Positions 8,690 through 16,873 of a stretch of DNA of 64,000 bases are shown in pieces. Within the stretch, counting starts at the first letter, position 1; every line of letters begins with the position of its first letter. The stretch covers positions 141,268 through 205,267 of the forward strand of contig NZ_FTNI01000015.1 of NCBI RefSeq assembly GCF_900156315.1. The letters run 5' to 3'. Under the pieces are notes generated by a model. It worked only from the letters and a program-made list of their open reading frames with translations, was not told the DNA's origin and did no database searches. Both the position numbers and the translations under genes were made by a program. This DNA comes from Microbispora rosea. Its GTDB lineage: Bacteria > Actinomycetota > Actinomycetes > Streptosporangiales > Streptosporangiaceae.

Positions 8690-9127
8690 TCACAGGTCGC
8701 GCTGGTGCTCCAGTTGGCCGCGCCAGGAGGGGATGCCGGGTGCGGCCTCCCGCTGGCGCGGGGTGAACGCCTCCGCCATGGCCCGGAACGTGGGGCACGG
8801 CCAGCGCCACATGCAGCTCCGGCACCGCAGGATCGGATTGGCCGGGTCGCTCGAGATGCCGCCCGCGTCTCTGGGCTGGTGCAGGTCGAGCAGCCGGATG
8901 CCGAGCTCGGAGAAGCTCAGCAGCTCCTCGCGCGCTTCGGAGAGGAAATCGAGGTCCTCGGCCGCCAGTCGGGCGCTGACCGGGACGTACCCCTCGCGGT
9001 TGACGAGGCCGCGCAGCGGCTCGGCCGCGTCGCGCCACGACGAGGCCTTCTCGGTGCGCACCTGGATGGTCTCCAGATGCTCACGCAGCACGCGCCGCTG
9101 TGGATCCTCGGGTATCTCAGTATTCAT
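8690..9127 (-). CDS. Hypothetical protein with a cysteine-rich motif
   Basis: A 145-residue soluble protein beginning MNTEIPEDPQRRV. The middle is helical and acidic (AAEDLDFLSEAREELLSFSELG); near the C-terminus is a C-x2-C-x6-C cluster (CRSCMWRWPC) that could bind zinc or a metal cluster. No family is recognised with confidence. It is divergent from the STAS gene, with about 220 bp between them. Coding confidence comes from codon pattern and a coherent amino-acid composition. Confidence 0.55.
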   Translation of the reverse strand: MNTEIPEDPQRRVLREHLETIQVRTEKASSWRDAAEPLRGLVNREGYVPVSARLAAEDLDFLSEAREELLSFSELGIRLLDLHQPRDAGGISSDPANPILRCRSCMWRWPCPTFRAMAEAFTPRQREAAPGIPSWRGQLEHQRDL

Positions 9128-9338
9128 CTGCTCTCGGGCCCGCTGTGCTCGGCGCCCGCCCTCCTTTGCGAAGTGACGACCAAGACGCGGAGGTTCCGGG
9201 CCCTCCATCCGGCGACGCCGGTGTCGCATAGCGTCAAGCTTCGCGCACTCGGCGTTTACATGGGGCCGGAATCGGGGACAAAGGGCGGACGACTCTTCGA
9301 CGAATACGATGGAGCGTGACCCGGGGCCGGGACGACGC

Positions 9339-9344
9339 TAGTGT
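9339..9344 (+). promoter_or_regulatory. -10 hexamer TAGTGT for the STAS gene
   Basis: TAGTGT ends 7 nt before GTG 9352; this decides for GTG 9352 over the upstream GTG 9316. Confidence 0.45.
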
Positions 9345-9351
9345 GCGCCTC

Positions 9352-9702
9352 GTGGAGCTCAAAGTCGCGACGCAATCCCACGCCGGTCAGGCCGTCATGG
9401 CCGTCTTCGGCGAAATCGACCTATATACCGCGCCCCGGCTGCAGGCGGAGTTCACCCGCCTGTTGGAGACCGGGCCCGACCGGGTGGTCATCGACATGTC
9501 CGGAGTCGAGTTCTGCGACTCCACCGGCATGAACGTGCTGCTGTCGGCGCTCAAGCGGCTGCGCGAGCGGGGCGGCACGCTGGAGGTGGCGGCGCCGAGA
9601 CCGGCGGTACGCAAGATTCTCCAGGTCACGGGCCTGGACTCGGTGTTCACCGTGCACGACACGGTGCCCGCCGACCTGCTCACGGCCGAGCATCAGGGCT
9701 AG
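9352..9702 (+). CDS. STAS-domain anti-anti-sigma factor antagonist
   Basis: A 116-residue single STAS domain. It contains the strand FGEIDLYTAP and the phosphorylation region VEFCDSTGMNVLLSAL, where the serine of DSTGMN is the usual target of an RsbW-like kinase. In the partner-switching scheme the unphosphorylated form binds the anti-sigma kinase and frees a sigma factor. GTG 9352 is favoured because the homologous part begins here and a -10 hexamer lies 7 nt upstream. The HATPase protein encoded at 2543 is a possible partner, but actinomycetes hold many such pairs. Confidence 0.85.
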   Translation: MELKVATQSHAGQAVMAVFGEIDLYTAPRLQAEFTRLLETGPDRVVIDMSGVEFCDSTGMNVLLSALKRLRERGGTLEVAAPRPAVRKILQVTGLDSVFTVHDTVPADLLTAEHQG

Positions 9703-9706
9703 GCAC

Positions 9707-10441
9707 ATGGGGGAGATGGCAGTGCCCGAGCCGGACACCGCGGTGGTGATCCCGGCGAAGGACGAGGCCGACAGGATCGGCGCCACCGTGACCGCCGCCC
9801 TGAAGCTGCCCGGTGTGGATCTCGTGGTCGTGGTCGACGACGGCTCGTCCGACGAGACCGGCCGGGTGGCCAGGGCGGCGGGCGCCCGGGTCGTACGGCA
9901 CAGCCGCAACCGGGGCAAGGCGGCGGCGATGGAGAGCGGCGCCGAGGCCGTGCGCCTCCTGGACGAGGACCATCCCCGGCACCTGCTGTTCCTCGACGCC
10001 GACCTGGGCGAGACGGCGGCGGCGGCGCTCCCGCTGATCACGCCGGTGCGCGACGGCGAGGCCGACATGACCATCGCGAAGTTCGCGACCAGGGTCAAGC
10101 TCGGCGGGCACGGCATCGTCGTACGGCTGGCCCGCGACGGCATCAAGAGGCTCACCGGCTGGGAGGCCACCCAGCCGCTCAACGGGCAGCGGTGTCTCAC
10201 GCGGGAGGCCTTCGAGGCGGCCCGGCCGCTCGCCCACGGCTTCGGCGTCGAGACCGGCATGACCGTCGACCTGCTCAAGAAGGGCTTCCGGGTCGTCGAG
10301 GCCGAGGTCGAGATGTCGCACCGGGCGACCGGCACCGACTGGCGCTCCCAGTTGCACAGGGCCAAGCAGCTCCGCGACGTCGGCCTGGCCCTCGCCGCCC
10401 GTGACCCCTTGATGCCCCCGATCCGCCGCCACCTCCCCTGA
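9707..10441 (+). CDS. Family 2 glycosyltransferase
   Basis: A 244-residue GT-A fold enzyme without a membrane anchor. The N-terminal AVVIPAKDEADRIG and VVVDDGSSDET motifs bind the nucleotide, FLDADLGET is the metal-binding DxD region, and FGVETGMTVDLLKKGF resembles the acceptor-side motif of glucosyl-3-phosphoglycerate synthase and polyprenyl-phosphate glycosyltransferases. It starts 4 bp after the STAS gene and lies upstream of GT-C genes, so it may make an activated sugar donor for cell-surface glycans. Donor and acceptor cannot be told from sequence. Confidence 0.8.
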   Translation: MGEMAVPEPDTAVVIPAKDEADRIGATVTAALKLPGVDLVVVVDDGSSDETGRVARAAGARVVRHSRNRGKAAAMESGAEAVRLLDEDHPRHLLFLDADLGETAAAALPLITPVRDGEADMTIAKFATRVKLGGHGIVVRLARDGIKRLTGWEATQPLNGQRCLTREAFEAARPLAHGFGVETGMTVDLLKKGFRVVEAEVEMSHRATGTDWRSQLHRAKQLRDVGLALAARDPLMPPIRRHLP

Positions 10442-10446
10442 CCCCC

Positions 10447-10564
10447 GCCGTGATCTTGTAGAGATGCCGCAGGTGAGCGCCCGTCGGACGTGACCAGGGC
10501 AAGATCACGAAAGGGATAGCCCCTGGTCGACGCCGCCACTTGCGACAAAATCCAAGATCACGGC
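10447..10564. repeat. Three copies of CAAGATCACG in one intergenic region
   Basis: GCCGTGATCTTG (10447-10458, inverted), GCAAGATCACG (10499-10509) and CAAGATCACGGC (10553-10564) occupy the 127-bp gap. The outer two are exact 12-base reverse complements. The middle copy sits in the loop of a hairpin. Confidence 0.6.
10492..10528 (+). terminator. Hairpin after the GT2 gene
   Basis: GACCAGGGC at 10492-10500 pairs with GCCCCTGGTC at 10519-10528 (one bulge). There is no U-tract, as often in high-GC terminators; it may instead be part of the repeat structure. Confidence 0.4.
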
Positions 10565-10568
10565 ACGG

Positions 10569-12047
10569 GTGTGGTGGAATTTGCGGGTGGATTCGCGGGG
10601 GCGCGCTCGGATCGCCGCCCGGCTGGCCCCGGCCGCCGGCGGCCTTTCGATCGTCCTCACGATCACGATCGGGGTCCTCGGGCCGTCGGCGATGGTGCCC
10701 GGGCTGCCCGGACCGTCATGGCAGCCCCCCTACTCGCTTGATCTCGCGCCCGGCGGTCATCTCGTCGTCGCGCTGGCCGCCGCGGCGCTCGTCCTCGGCA
10801 CGGCAGGCCTGGCCGCCGGCCTTGCGTACGCCGACCGGATGCCGCGGGCGCGCACGCTGGTCGTCGCCGGGTGCGCCGCCGCCGCGGTCCTCGCGTTCCT
10901 GCCGCCCTCCGGGTCGGCCGACCACCTCAACTACGCCGCGTACGGCCGGATGGCGGCCCTCGGCCACGACCCGTACCTGACGGTGCCCGCCGACCTTCCC
11001 GCCGATCCCGTCATCGGCCGGGTGGAGGAGTGGACCAGGACGCCCAGCGTGTACGGCCCGGTCGCGACGGCCGTGCAGGCGCTGGCGAGCCACGTCGGAG
11101 GCGACTCGGTCCGCCTGACGGTCTTCGTGATGGCCCTGGTCAACGCCGCCGCCTTCGTCGCCACCGGCCTGCTGCTCCACCGGGCCGCCGCCGGTGACCC
11201 CGTACGGCAGCGCCGCGCGGCCCTGCTGTGGACGGCCAACCCGCTGCTCGTCTACGAGCTCGTGGCCGGGATGCACCTCGACACCGTGGCGATCGCGTTC
11301 GTCGTGGCGGGGCTGGTCGCCCGCAGGGGGGTGCCGCTCGGTCTGGGGGTCGCGGTCAAGGCCACCGTGGGCCTGGTGGCGCTGGGCACGGCGTGGGAGC
11401 TGCGCAGGAGCCCCCGGCGGCTCGCCCTGGTCGCCGGGCTGGCGGCGCTGACCGTGGTCGTGGCCTATCTGCTCGCCGGGCCGCACTCGCTCGACCAACT
11501 GCTGAACGCCAGCAAGTCGGTCTCGCTCGCCACGCCGTGGAAGCTCGCGCAGAGGGCGCTGCAGGCGCTGTTCGGTTCCGGGGCCTACCGGGCCTGGATC
11601 CAGGCCGGGTCGCTGCTCCTGCTGGCCGCGCTCGCCGTCCTCCTCCTGCGCGGACGTCCCGTCACCGAGCGCGAGGGGCCGGTCGTCGCCCTGGCCGTCG
11701 CCGTGGCCTGGCTGTTCGCCACGCCGTACGCGCTGCCCTGGTATGACGGGCTGGGGTTCGCGCTGCTGGCCCTGGTCGCGTGGCCGGGCCTGGAGGCGTT
11801 CCTGGTCGCCCGGCTCGCCGTGCTCGCGTCCGCCTACCTCCCCGCGCGTCAGGCGGACCAGCCGGACGACCTGGGGTGGCTCGTCGACGTGGTCAGAGGC
11901 TGGGTGGCGCCGTCGCTCCTGCTGGCGCTGACGATCGCGCTGCTGTGGTGGGCGGCGCGGTCTGGAGCGCGTGTACGGACGCCGCCAGCGCCAGCGGCAC
12001 CGCGACCGTCAGGGCCATCGCCGGAATCGCGATTCCCGAGTCGTTGA
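10569..12047 (+). CDS. GT-C polyprenyl-phosphate mannosyltransferase-like membrane protein (MptA/MptB type)
   Basis: A 492-residue protein with about 12 hydrophobic segments. The extracellular-loop motif SADHLNYAAYGRMAALGHDPYL resembles the DxD-like acidic region of alpha-1,6-mannosyltransferases that use polyprenyl-phosphomannose. The tail from residue 465 is Pro/Arg-rich and unlike the body. The last 155 bp overlap, tail to tail, the coding sequence of the next gene on the other strand. A role in lipoglycan or wall polysaccharide assembly is inferred from the family. Confidence 0.75.
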   Translation: MWWNLRVDSRGRARIAARLAPAAGGLSIVLTITIGVLGPSAMVPGLPGPSWQPPYSLDLAPGGHLVVALAAAALVLGTAGLAAGLAYADRMPRARTLVVAGCAAAAVLAFLPPSGSADHLNYAAYGRMAALGHDPYLTVPADLPADPVIGRVEEWTRTPSVYGPVATAVQALASHVGGDSVRLTVFVMALVNAAAFVATGLLLHRAAAGDPVRQRRAALLWTANPLLVYELVAGMHLDTVAIAFVVAGLVARRGVPLGLGVAVKATVGLVALGTAWELRRSPRRLALVAGLAALTVVVAYLLAGPHSLDQLLNASKSVSLATPWKLAQRALQALFGSGAYRAWIQAGSLLLLAALAVLLLRGRPVTEREGPVVALAVAVAWLFATPYALPWYDGLGFALLALVAWPGLEAFLVARLAVLASAYLPARQADQPDDLGWLVDVVRGWVAPSLLLALTIALLWWAARSGARVRTPPAPAAPRPSGPSPESRFPSR

Positions 12048-14064
12048 TCAGGAACCCGGCGAACGCCGAGGTCAGCGCGCCGAACAGCCCGGCCCGCAGC
12101 TGCGGCGCCCGCTCGTAGGCCAGGCTCAGCGCGGGCGCGCCCCACCGGGACGGCCGGGCCAGCACGAGGAACAGGAACGCCAGCGCGACCAGCGACAGCA
12201 GCGTCAGCGGGAGGTTGCCCAGCGTGTGGAGCATCGCCCCGAGCTTGCGTCCGACGACCGAGCCGCCCTCGCCGCCGATGATCTGCTGGACGAACGCCCC
12301 GAGGTGGGTGCGCCGGTCGGCGGGGCGCAGCCAGTCGGCCACCGCGATCAGCGAGATGAGCACGACCCCCGCCACGGCGACCAGCCCGAGCCGGAGGACC
12401 GACACCCGCCTGCCCGTGACCATCAGCACGCACACCGCCACGCCGAGGACGAACGACGGCACCCCGCCGAAGTCCGCGCCCCACGTCGGCCAGCCGTCCC
12501 CGGCGATCGCGAGCAGGCCGTACGCCAGGCAGACGGCCACGGCGAGCCTCGGCCGGCGGCGCAGCGCGCAGGCGACGGCCGCCAGGAGCAGGATCGTGCC
12601 GGTCGAGTAGACGGCGAAGGCCATGTTGCCGAAGCCGTAGAACCTGCCGCCGGTCACGGGCTCGTAGCCGGCCACCGCGTTCACCTGCAGCCGCGAGCCC
12701 GTCACCACGTCGGCGAGGAGCGCGAGCGAGCTGATCCCGGCGACCACGGCGGGCGGCCCCAGCACGTGGCGGCGCCACGGCCCGGCGTACGCGAGCCCAG
12801 CCACCAGGACGGCGAAGCCCAGGATCGTGCCGAGCAGGGCGGGCATCGGGTGCGCGAAGCCCCACCACGGCACGAGCTGCGCCAGGAAGATCGACACCGG
12901 GAGTGCGCCGCTGACCGTCGCGACGACCCGCGTGGTCGTCGGCATCCGCCGATAGCGCCTGATCATGAGCGCGGCCAGGCCGTAGAAGAGCAGTTGCGCG
13001 GCGACCAGCGTGATGAAGAACGGCTCCCTGACCTCCCTCAGCACCTGGCTCGCCAGGTCGGCGTCGGCCAGCTCGGCCACCGAGGGCGCGTCGCCGCCCC
13101 CGGACCATGCCCTGCCGACCGCGCCCTCGGGAGTGGGGACGCCGAGCAGGTGCGTGACCGTCGTCGTGACGTCGGTGATCGTGACCAGCGCCCGCTGCCG
13201 GGTCGAGGCGGCGGTCAGCGACCCGTGCCCGTACGGCCCGCCGGAGGCGATCGCGACGTGCAGGTGGGCGATGGGCCCCTCGCCGCGGCCGGGGGAGTCC
13301 GACAGCCCCGCCACGAGCACGGCCGAACCGGCGGGCACTCTGGCGAGCACCTCGGCGACGGTCCTGTCGGCCGCGCTCACGGCCGCCCGCCGCGCCTGGC
13401 CGCCCCCGTCGCCGGCCGGGTCGCCGGCCCTGTCGTCGGCGGGGCCGTCGGTTTGGGTCCTGGTGATCTCCCCCGCCTCGGCGACCACGAGGGCGTACGG
13501 CGTGAGGTCGGGCAGTGCGGCGGGGGTCGCGGCGTACGTCGCGACCCTGCCGGACCGGTCGGCGGCGGCCAGGGCGGCCCCCGGGCCGATGGCGGCGATC
13601 TTCCCCCCGGCGGCGGTCACGGCGTCGGCGAGGAGCCCGAGCCGGGCCTTGAAGGGACTTGCCTGCTGCGCGGCGACCAGCTCTGACCAGTTCGGGATCG
13701 TCGCGCCGCCGGCGGCGGTGACGGGCTCCGGAAGGGGCGCGCAACCCGGGCCGGGAGCCTTGGCCCGCTGGCCCGCGGAGACCGTCAGCCAGCCGGCGGC
13801 CGGACAGGTGACCGGCAGACCCTCGGGAGGGACCGCCCTCGTGGACAGCGACGCGCTGGAGCCGCGGGCGGCCAGCCCCCACAGCGCGGGGGTCCGCCGC
13901 GGGTCGAGGTCGTCCCAGCGGAGGCCGGGCACCCCGATCACCACGACTCGGCCCGTCACCGCGGCGGCCTGCCGTGCGGCCGACGCGGGAGCGGCGGGCA
14001 GGACGAGGGCCGCCACGACGAGCACCAGGATCGACGCGAAGAACCCCGCCAGCCTGCCACGCAC
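11893..14064 (-). CDS. Large membrane protein with an extracellular phosphatase/sulfatase-superfamily-like domain
   Basis: A 723-residue protein. GTG 14064 is preceded at proper distance by AGGGAG; ATG 14082 is the alternative. A signal-type segment (FFASILVLVVAALVLPAAPASA) leads to an extracellular domain at about 35-360 that opens RVVVIGVPGLRWDDLDP and later has DSPGRGEGPIAHLHVA and TITDVTTTVTHLLGV, the layout of the alkaline phosphatase/phosphodiesterase superfamily although metal ligands are incomplete. About ten membrane helices follow. It lies between two GT-C genes, which points to cell-surface glycan or lipid processing. Exact function unknown. Its end overlaps the convergent GT-C gene by 155 bp. 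Confidence 0.75.
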   Translation of the reverse strand: MRGRLAGFFASILVLVVAALVLPAAPASAARQAAAVTGRVVVIGVPGLRWDDLDPRRTPALWGLAARGSSASLSTRAVPPEGLPVTCPAAGWLTVSAGQRAKAPGPGCAPLPEPVTAAGGATIPNWSELVAAQQASPFKARLGLLADAVTAAGGKIAAIGPGAALAAADRSGRVATYAATPAALPDLTPYALVVAEAGEITRTQTDGPADDRAGDPAGDGGGQARRAAVSAADRTVAEVLARVPAGSAVLVAGLSDSPGRGEGPIAHLHVAIASGGPYGHGSLTAASTRQRALVTITDVTTTVTHLLGVPTPEGAVGRAWSGGGDAPSVAELADADLASQVLREVREPFFITLVAAQLLFYGLAALMIRRYRRMPTTTRVVATVSGALPVSIFLAQLVPWWGFAHPMPALLGTILGFAVLVAGLAYAGPWRRHVLGPPAVVAGISSLALLADVVTGSRLQVNAVAGYEPVTGGRFYGFGNMAFAVYSTGTILLLAAVACALRRRPRLAVAVCLAYGLLAIAGDGWPTWGADFGGVPSFVLGVAVCVLMVTGRRVSVLRLGLVAVAGVVLISLIAVADWLRPADRRTHLGAFVQQIIGGEGGSVVGRKLGAMLHTLGNLPLTLLSLVALAFLFLVLARPSRWGAPALSLAYERAPQLRAGLFGALTSAFAGFLINDSGIAIPAMALTVAVPLALAASVHALQTAPPTTAARSSAPAGATAPPSL

Positions 14065-14112
14065 TGTTCCGTGCTCCCTCATGATCAATAACGGTGCGGA
14101 CACGGTCCACGG

Positions 14113-14118
14113 TAGCCT
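14113..14118 (+). promoter_or_regulatory. -10 hexamer TAGCCT for the GT87 gene
   Basis: TAGCCT ends 8 nt before ATG 14127, with no Shine-Dalgarno sequence; leaderless layout. Confidence 0.5.
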
Positions 14119-14126
14119 GCCTGGTC

Positions 14127-15380
14127 ATGACGACTGGCCGCATCGCCGGGGCCCGCCGGCCCGCCTGGGCGTGGGCGCTCGCCCTGGTGGCGCCGGCCGC
14201 CGCGGCGTCGCCGCTCATCGCCTACTGGCTGACCAATCCCGAGGACCAGCGTCTGGTGGACCTGGACGTCTACCGTACGGGCGGCTGGGCGCTGCTGCGG
14301 GGTCTGCCCGTCTACGACGTGATCACGCCCGCTCCCCAGCTGCTGCCGTTCACCTATCCGCCGGTGGCCGCGATGCTGGCGGTGCCGCTCGCCATGATGT
14401 CGTGGCCGGTCGCGCAGTGGGTGTGGACGGTCGCCCTGGTCGCCGTGCTCGCCGTGACGGTCCGGCACGCCTTCCGGGCCTTCCTGGACGGTGTGCGGGG
14501 CGCCTTGGCCGCTCCGCTGCTGTTCGCCGTGCTGTGCGCCGCGTGCACCTATCTCATGCCGATCAGAGACCAGTTCAGGTTCGGCCAGGTAGACCTGTTC
14601 CTCCTGGCGTTGTGCCTGCTCGACTGCGTGGTGCGCAGGCCGTGGTGGCCGCGCGGCATGCTGATCGGCATCGCCACGGCGGTGAAGCTGACCCCCGGGG
14701 TGTTCCTCGTCTACCTGGCGATCACCGCCTTCTCCGCCCGGGAGGGGGATGAAGGACAGCGCCGGGCCCTCTTCATGGCGGTGTTCACGGCGGCCCTGCT
14801 CACACTGCTGCCGTTCCTGGTGATCTTCGATGACGCCCGGGACTTCTGGTTCGGGGCGCTGCTCGACTCCGAGCGCCTCGGCGCGAACGCCGCCACCACC
14901 AACCAGTCGCTGCGCGGCATGCTGCTCAGGCTCTACCTGCCCGGCTGGCTGACCACGGTGCTCTGGCTCGCCGCCGTCGCCCTGATCGGCTGGTACGGCT
15001 TCCGCCGCGCCCGCCGGGCGTACCTGGACGGCGACGTGACGACGGCGGTGGCGCTCACCGGGCTGATGGCGGTGCTGCTTTCGCCGGTGGCCTGGATCCA
15101 CCACATCGCCTGGGTCGTGGTCGTGCTCGCGGCCCTCGCCGGGTCCGGGCGCGACCGGGTACGGCTACTGGTCGCGGCGGGCGTGTGGCTCTACTACGTG
15201 CTGCCCATCCCGTGGTGGGGGGTGTCGCTCAAGGCGCTGGAGATCCCCCTGCTCAGCCCGGTCGCGGGCAAGATCGTGCAGAACGCCTTCGGCCTCGGCG
15301 CGATCGGCCTGGTCTGGCTCCTCGGGGAGTGGTTGCCCCGGCGGCGGGCCGCTGTCGCCGTTCCCGCTGCGGCCACTTGA
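14127..15380 (+). CDS. GT87 (DUF2029) family glycosyltransferase
   Basis: A 417-residue integral membrane protein with about ten hydrophobic segments. Residues DLDVYRTGGWALLRGLPVYD form the acidic first-loop motif of GT87 enzymes such as PimE and AftC-like transferases; AVKLTPGVFLVYL and TNQSLRGM are further family signatures. These enzymes use polyprenyl-phosphate sugars on the outer face of the membrane to extend mannans or arabinans. It is divergent from the phosphatase-superfamily gene, with 62 bp between starts. The sugar is not predictable. Confidence 0.82.
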   Translation: MTTGRIAGARRPAWAWALALVAPAAAASPLIAYWLTNPEDQRLVDLDVYRTGGWALLRGLPVYDVITPAPQLLPFTYPPVAAMLAVPLAMMSWPVAQWVWTVALVAVLAVTVRHAFRAFLDGVRGALAAPLLFAVLCAACTYLMPIRDQFRFGQVDLFLLALCLLDCVVRRPWWPRGMLIGIATAVKLTPGVFLVYLAITAFSAREGDEGQRRALFMAVFTAALLTLLPFLVIFDDARDFWFGALLDSERLGANAATTNQSLRGMLLRLYLPGWLTTVLWLAAVALIGWYGFRRARRAYLDGDVTTAVALTGLMAVLLSPVAWIHHIAWVVVVLAALAGSGRDRVRLLVAAGVWLYYVLPIPWWGVSLKALEIPLLSPVAGKIVQNAFGLGAIGLVWLLGEWLPRRRAAVAVPAAAT

Positions 15381-15389
15381 CCAATTCAT

Positions 15390-15395
15390 TACGCT
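15390..15395 (+). promoter_or_regulatory. -10 hexamer TACGCT for the DUF4446 gene
   Basis: TACGCT ends 7 nt before GTG 15403; leaderless layout in the 22-bp gap after the GT87 gene. Confidence 0.4.
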
Positions 15396-15402
15396 CGGTG
15401 CC

Positions 15403-15822
15403 GTGCTGGTTACCGTTGTGGAGATGGCCGCTGTGCTGGCGGGGGCGACAGGCGTGGCCGTCGGCCTGATCGCGCTGCGCGCCGCACGCCGTTCCGTGGG
15501 GGTGTGCCTGGACGCCCTGGACCGGCGGGCCGCCGTCGACGGCCCGGTGGACAGCAGGGCGATCCGCGACGTGGCGCTGTATCGATATGACGCGCTCGAC
15601 GAGATGACCGGCAGGCTGTCGTTCTCGCTCGCGCTCATCAACGGCTTCGGCGACGGCGTCGTGCTGACGTCGATCAACGGACGCACCGAGACCCGCACGT
15701 ACGCCCGTGCTGTACGCGGGGGGAAGGGGCTGCAGCCGCTGTCTCCGGAGGAGGAGCACGCCGTGCGCGCCGCCAGGCTCGGCATCGGGCCGGAGGTCGA
15801 GCCGCAACGCCTCCCCCACTGA
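15403..15822 (+). CDS. DUF4446 family protein
   Basis: A 139-residue protein with one N-terminal membrane helix (VVEMAAVLAGATGVAVGLIAL), then a soluble part with ALYRYDALDEMTGRLSFSLALINGFGDGVVLTSINGR, which is the DUF4446 core. The family is widespread in actinobacteria and firmicutes near chromosome-maintenance or core genes, without known function. It sits between the GT87 gene and pheA. Confidence 0.8.
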   Translation: MLVTVVEMAAVLAGATGVAVGLIALRAARRSVGVCLDALDRRAAVDGPVDSRAIRDVALYRYDALDEMTGRLSFSLALINGFGDGVVLTSINGRTETRTYARAVRGGKGLQPLSPEEEHAVRAARLGIGPEVEPQRLPH

Positions 15823-15901
15823 GCAGCCGGGACGGCGGTTCGCGGGCGAAAGCCGGTCGGCGCAGGGGAGTCTCCGCACGCCTGCCATACCGACCTGCGG
15901 A

Positions 15902-15907
15902 TACCCT
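15902..15907 (+). promoter_or_regulatory. -10 hexamer TACCCT for pheA
   Basis: TACCCT ends 7 nt before ATG 15915; no ribosome-binding site, leaderless layout. Confidence 0.5.
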
Positions 15908-15914
15908 TGGGGAC

Positions 15915-16835
15915 ATGTCGAAGCTCGCGTACCTGGGGCCTCAGGGCACCTTCTGTGAGGCAGCCCTGCGACTCCTGGAGCCGGATGCCGAGCGCCTGCC
16001 CTGCGCCAACGTCGGAGCCGCGCTCGACGCCGCCCGCGACGGCGAGGCGGACGGCGCGGTGGTCCCGCTGGAGAACTCGGTCGAAGGGGCGATCACGCAG
16101 ACCCTCGACGAGCTGGCCGGGGGGAGGCCGCTCCACATCACCGGCGAGTGGCTGCTTCCGGTCGAGTTCTCCCTGCTGGTGCGGCCCGGCACCGAGCTGG
16201 CCCAGATCAAGCGGGTCATCACCCACCCGGCGGCGCACACCCAGTGCCGCGGGTTCATCGAGCGCGAGATGCCCGGCGCCGTGGTGATCGCGGCCTCGTC
16301 GACGGCCGCCGCCGCGCAGGAGGTCTCCTCGCCCGAGTCTCCGTACGACGCGGCGATCAGCCCGGCCATCGCCGGGGAGTACTACGGGCTCGACGAGATC
16401 GCCTCGGACATCGGCGACCGCTCCGACACCGTCACCCGGTTCATCAGGGTGAACCGTCCGGGGCAACTGCCCGCGCCCACCGGCGCCGATCGCACCTCGC
16501 TCGTGGCCTTCCTGCGCGACGACCACCCGGGCGCGCTGCTGGAGATGCTGAGCGAGTTCGCGGTGCGCGGGGTCAACCTGACCCGCATCGAGTCGCGCCC
16601 CACCGGCGACGGCATCGGCCGCTACTTCTTCCACTTCGACTTCGAGGGTCACATCGCCGACGCCCGGGTCGGCGAGGCCGTCTCCGGCCTCCACCGGCTC
16701 TGCGACGACCTGCGTTTCCTCGGCAGCTATCCGCGGGCCGACCGGGTTCCGACGCAGATCAAGGAGGGTACGGCCGACACGGACTTCGCCGAGGCCGCCG
16801 AATGGCTCGGAAAGATCCGCGCCGGGCTCGCTTGA
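15915..16835 (+). CDS. pheA: Prephenate dehydratase
   Basis: A 306-residue monofunctional prephenate dehydratase, which converts prephenate to phenylpyruvate in phenylalanine synthesis. The catalytic domain (1-180) has YLGPQGTFCEAAL, VPLENSVEGAI and the signature DTVTRFIRV with the catalytic Thr and the Thr-Arg-Phe triplet. The ACT domain (about 195-275) has TSLVAFLRDDHPGALLEML and NLTRIESRPT, the phenylalanine-binding site for feedback inhibition. No chorismate mutase domain is fused. Neighbouring serS follows after 38 bp with its own -10. Confidence 0.95.
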   Translation: MSKLAYLGPQGTFCEAALRLLEPDAERLPCANVGAALDAARDGEADGAVVPLENSVEGAITQTLDELAGGRPLHITGEWLLPVEFSLLVRPGTELAQIKRVITHPAAHTQCRGFIEREMPGAVVIAASSTAAAAQEVSSPESPYDAAISPAIAGEYYGLDEIASDIGDRSDTVTRFIRVNRPGQLPAPTGADRTSLVAFLRDDHPGALLEMLSEFAVRGVNLTRIESRPTGDGIGRYFFHFDFEGHIADARVGEAVSGLHRLCDDLRFLGSYPRADRVPTQIKEGTADTDFAEAAEWLGKIRAGLA

Positions 16836-16860
16836 CGGGCGGGAGCCGCACCGGCTCCGG

Positions 16861-16866
16861 TAGCCT
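16861..16866 (+). promoter_or_regulatory. -10 hexamer TAGCCT for serS
   Basis: TAGCCT ends 7 nt before GTG 16874; identical hexamer to that before the GT87 gene. Confidence 0.5.
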
Positions 16867-16873
16867 TTGAGCC

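Noticed and set aside
8040..9038. Long N-terminal extension of the multicopper oxidase frame
   Set aside because: It runs antisense-free but over two other minus-strand genes in another frame and is Arg/Pro-rich without domains.
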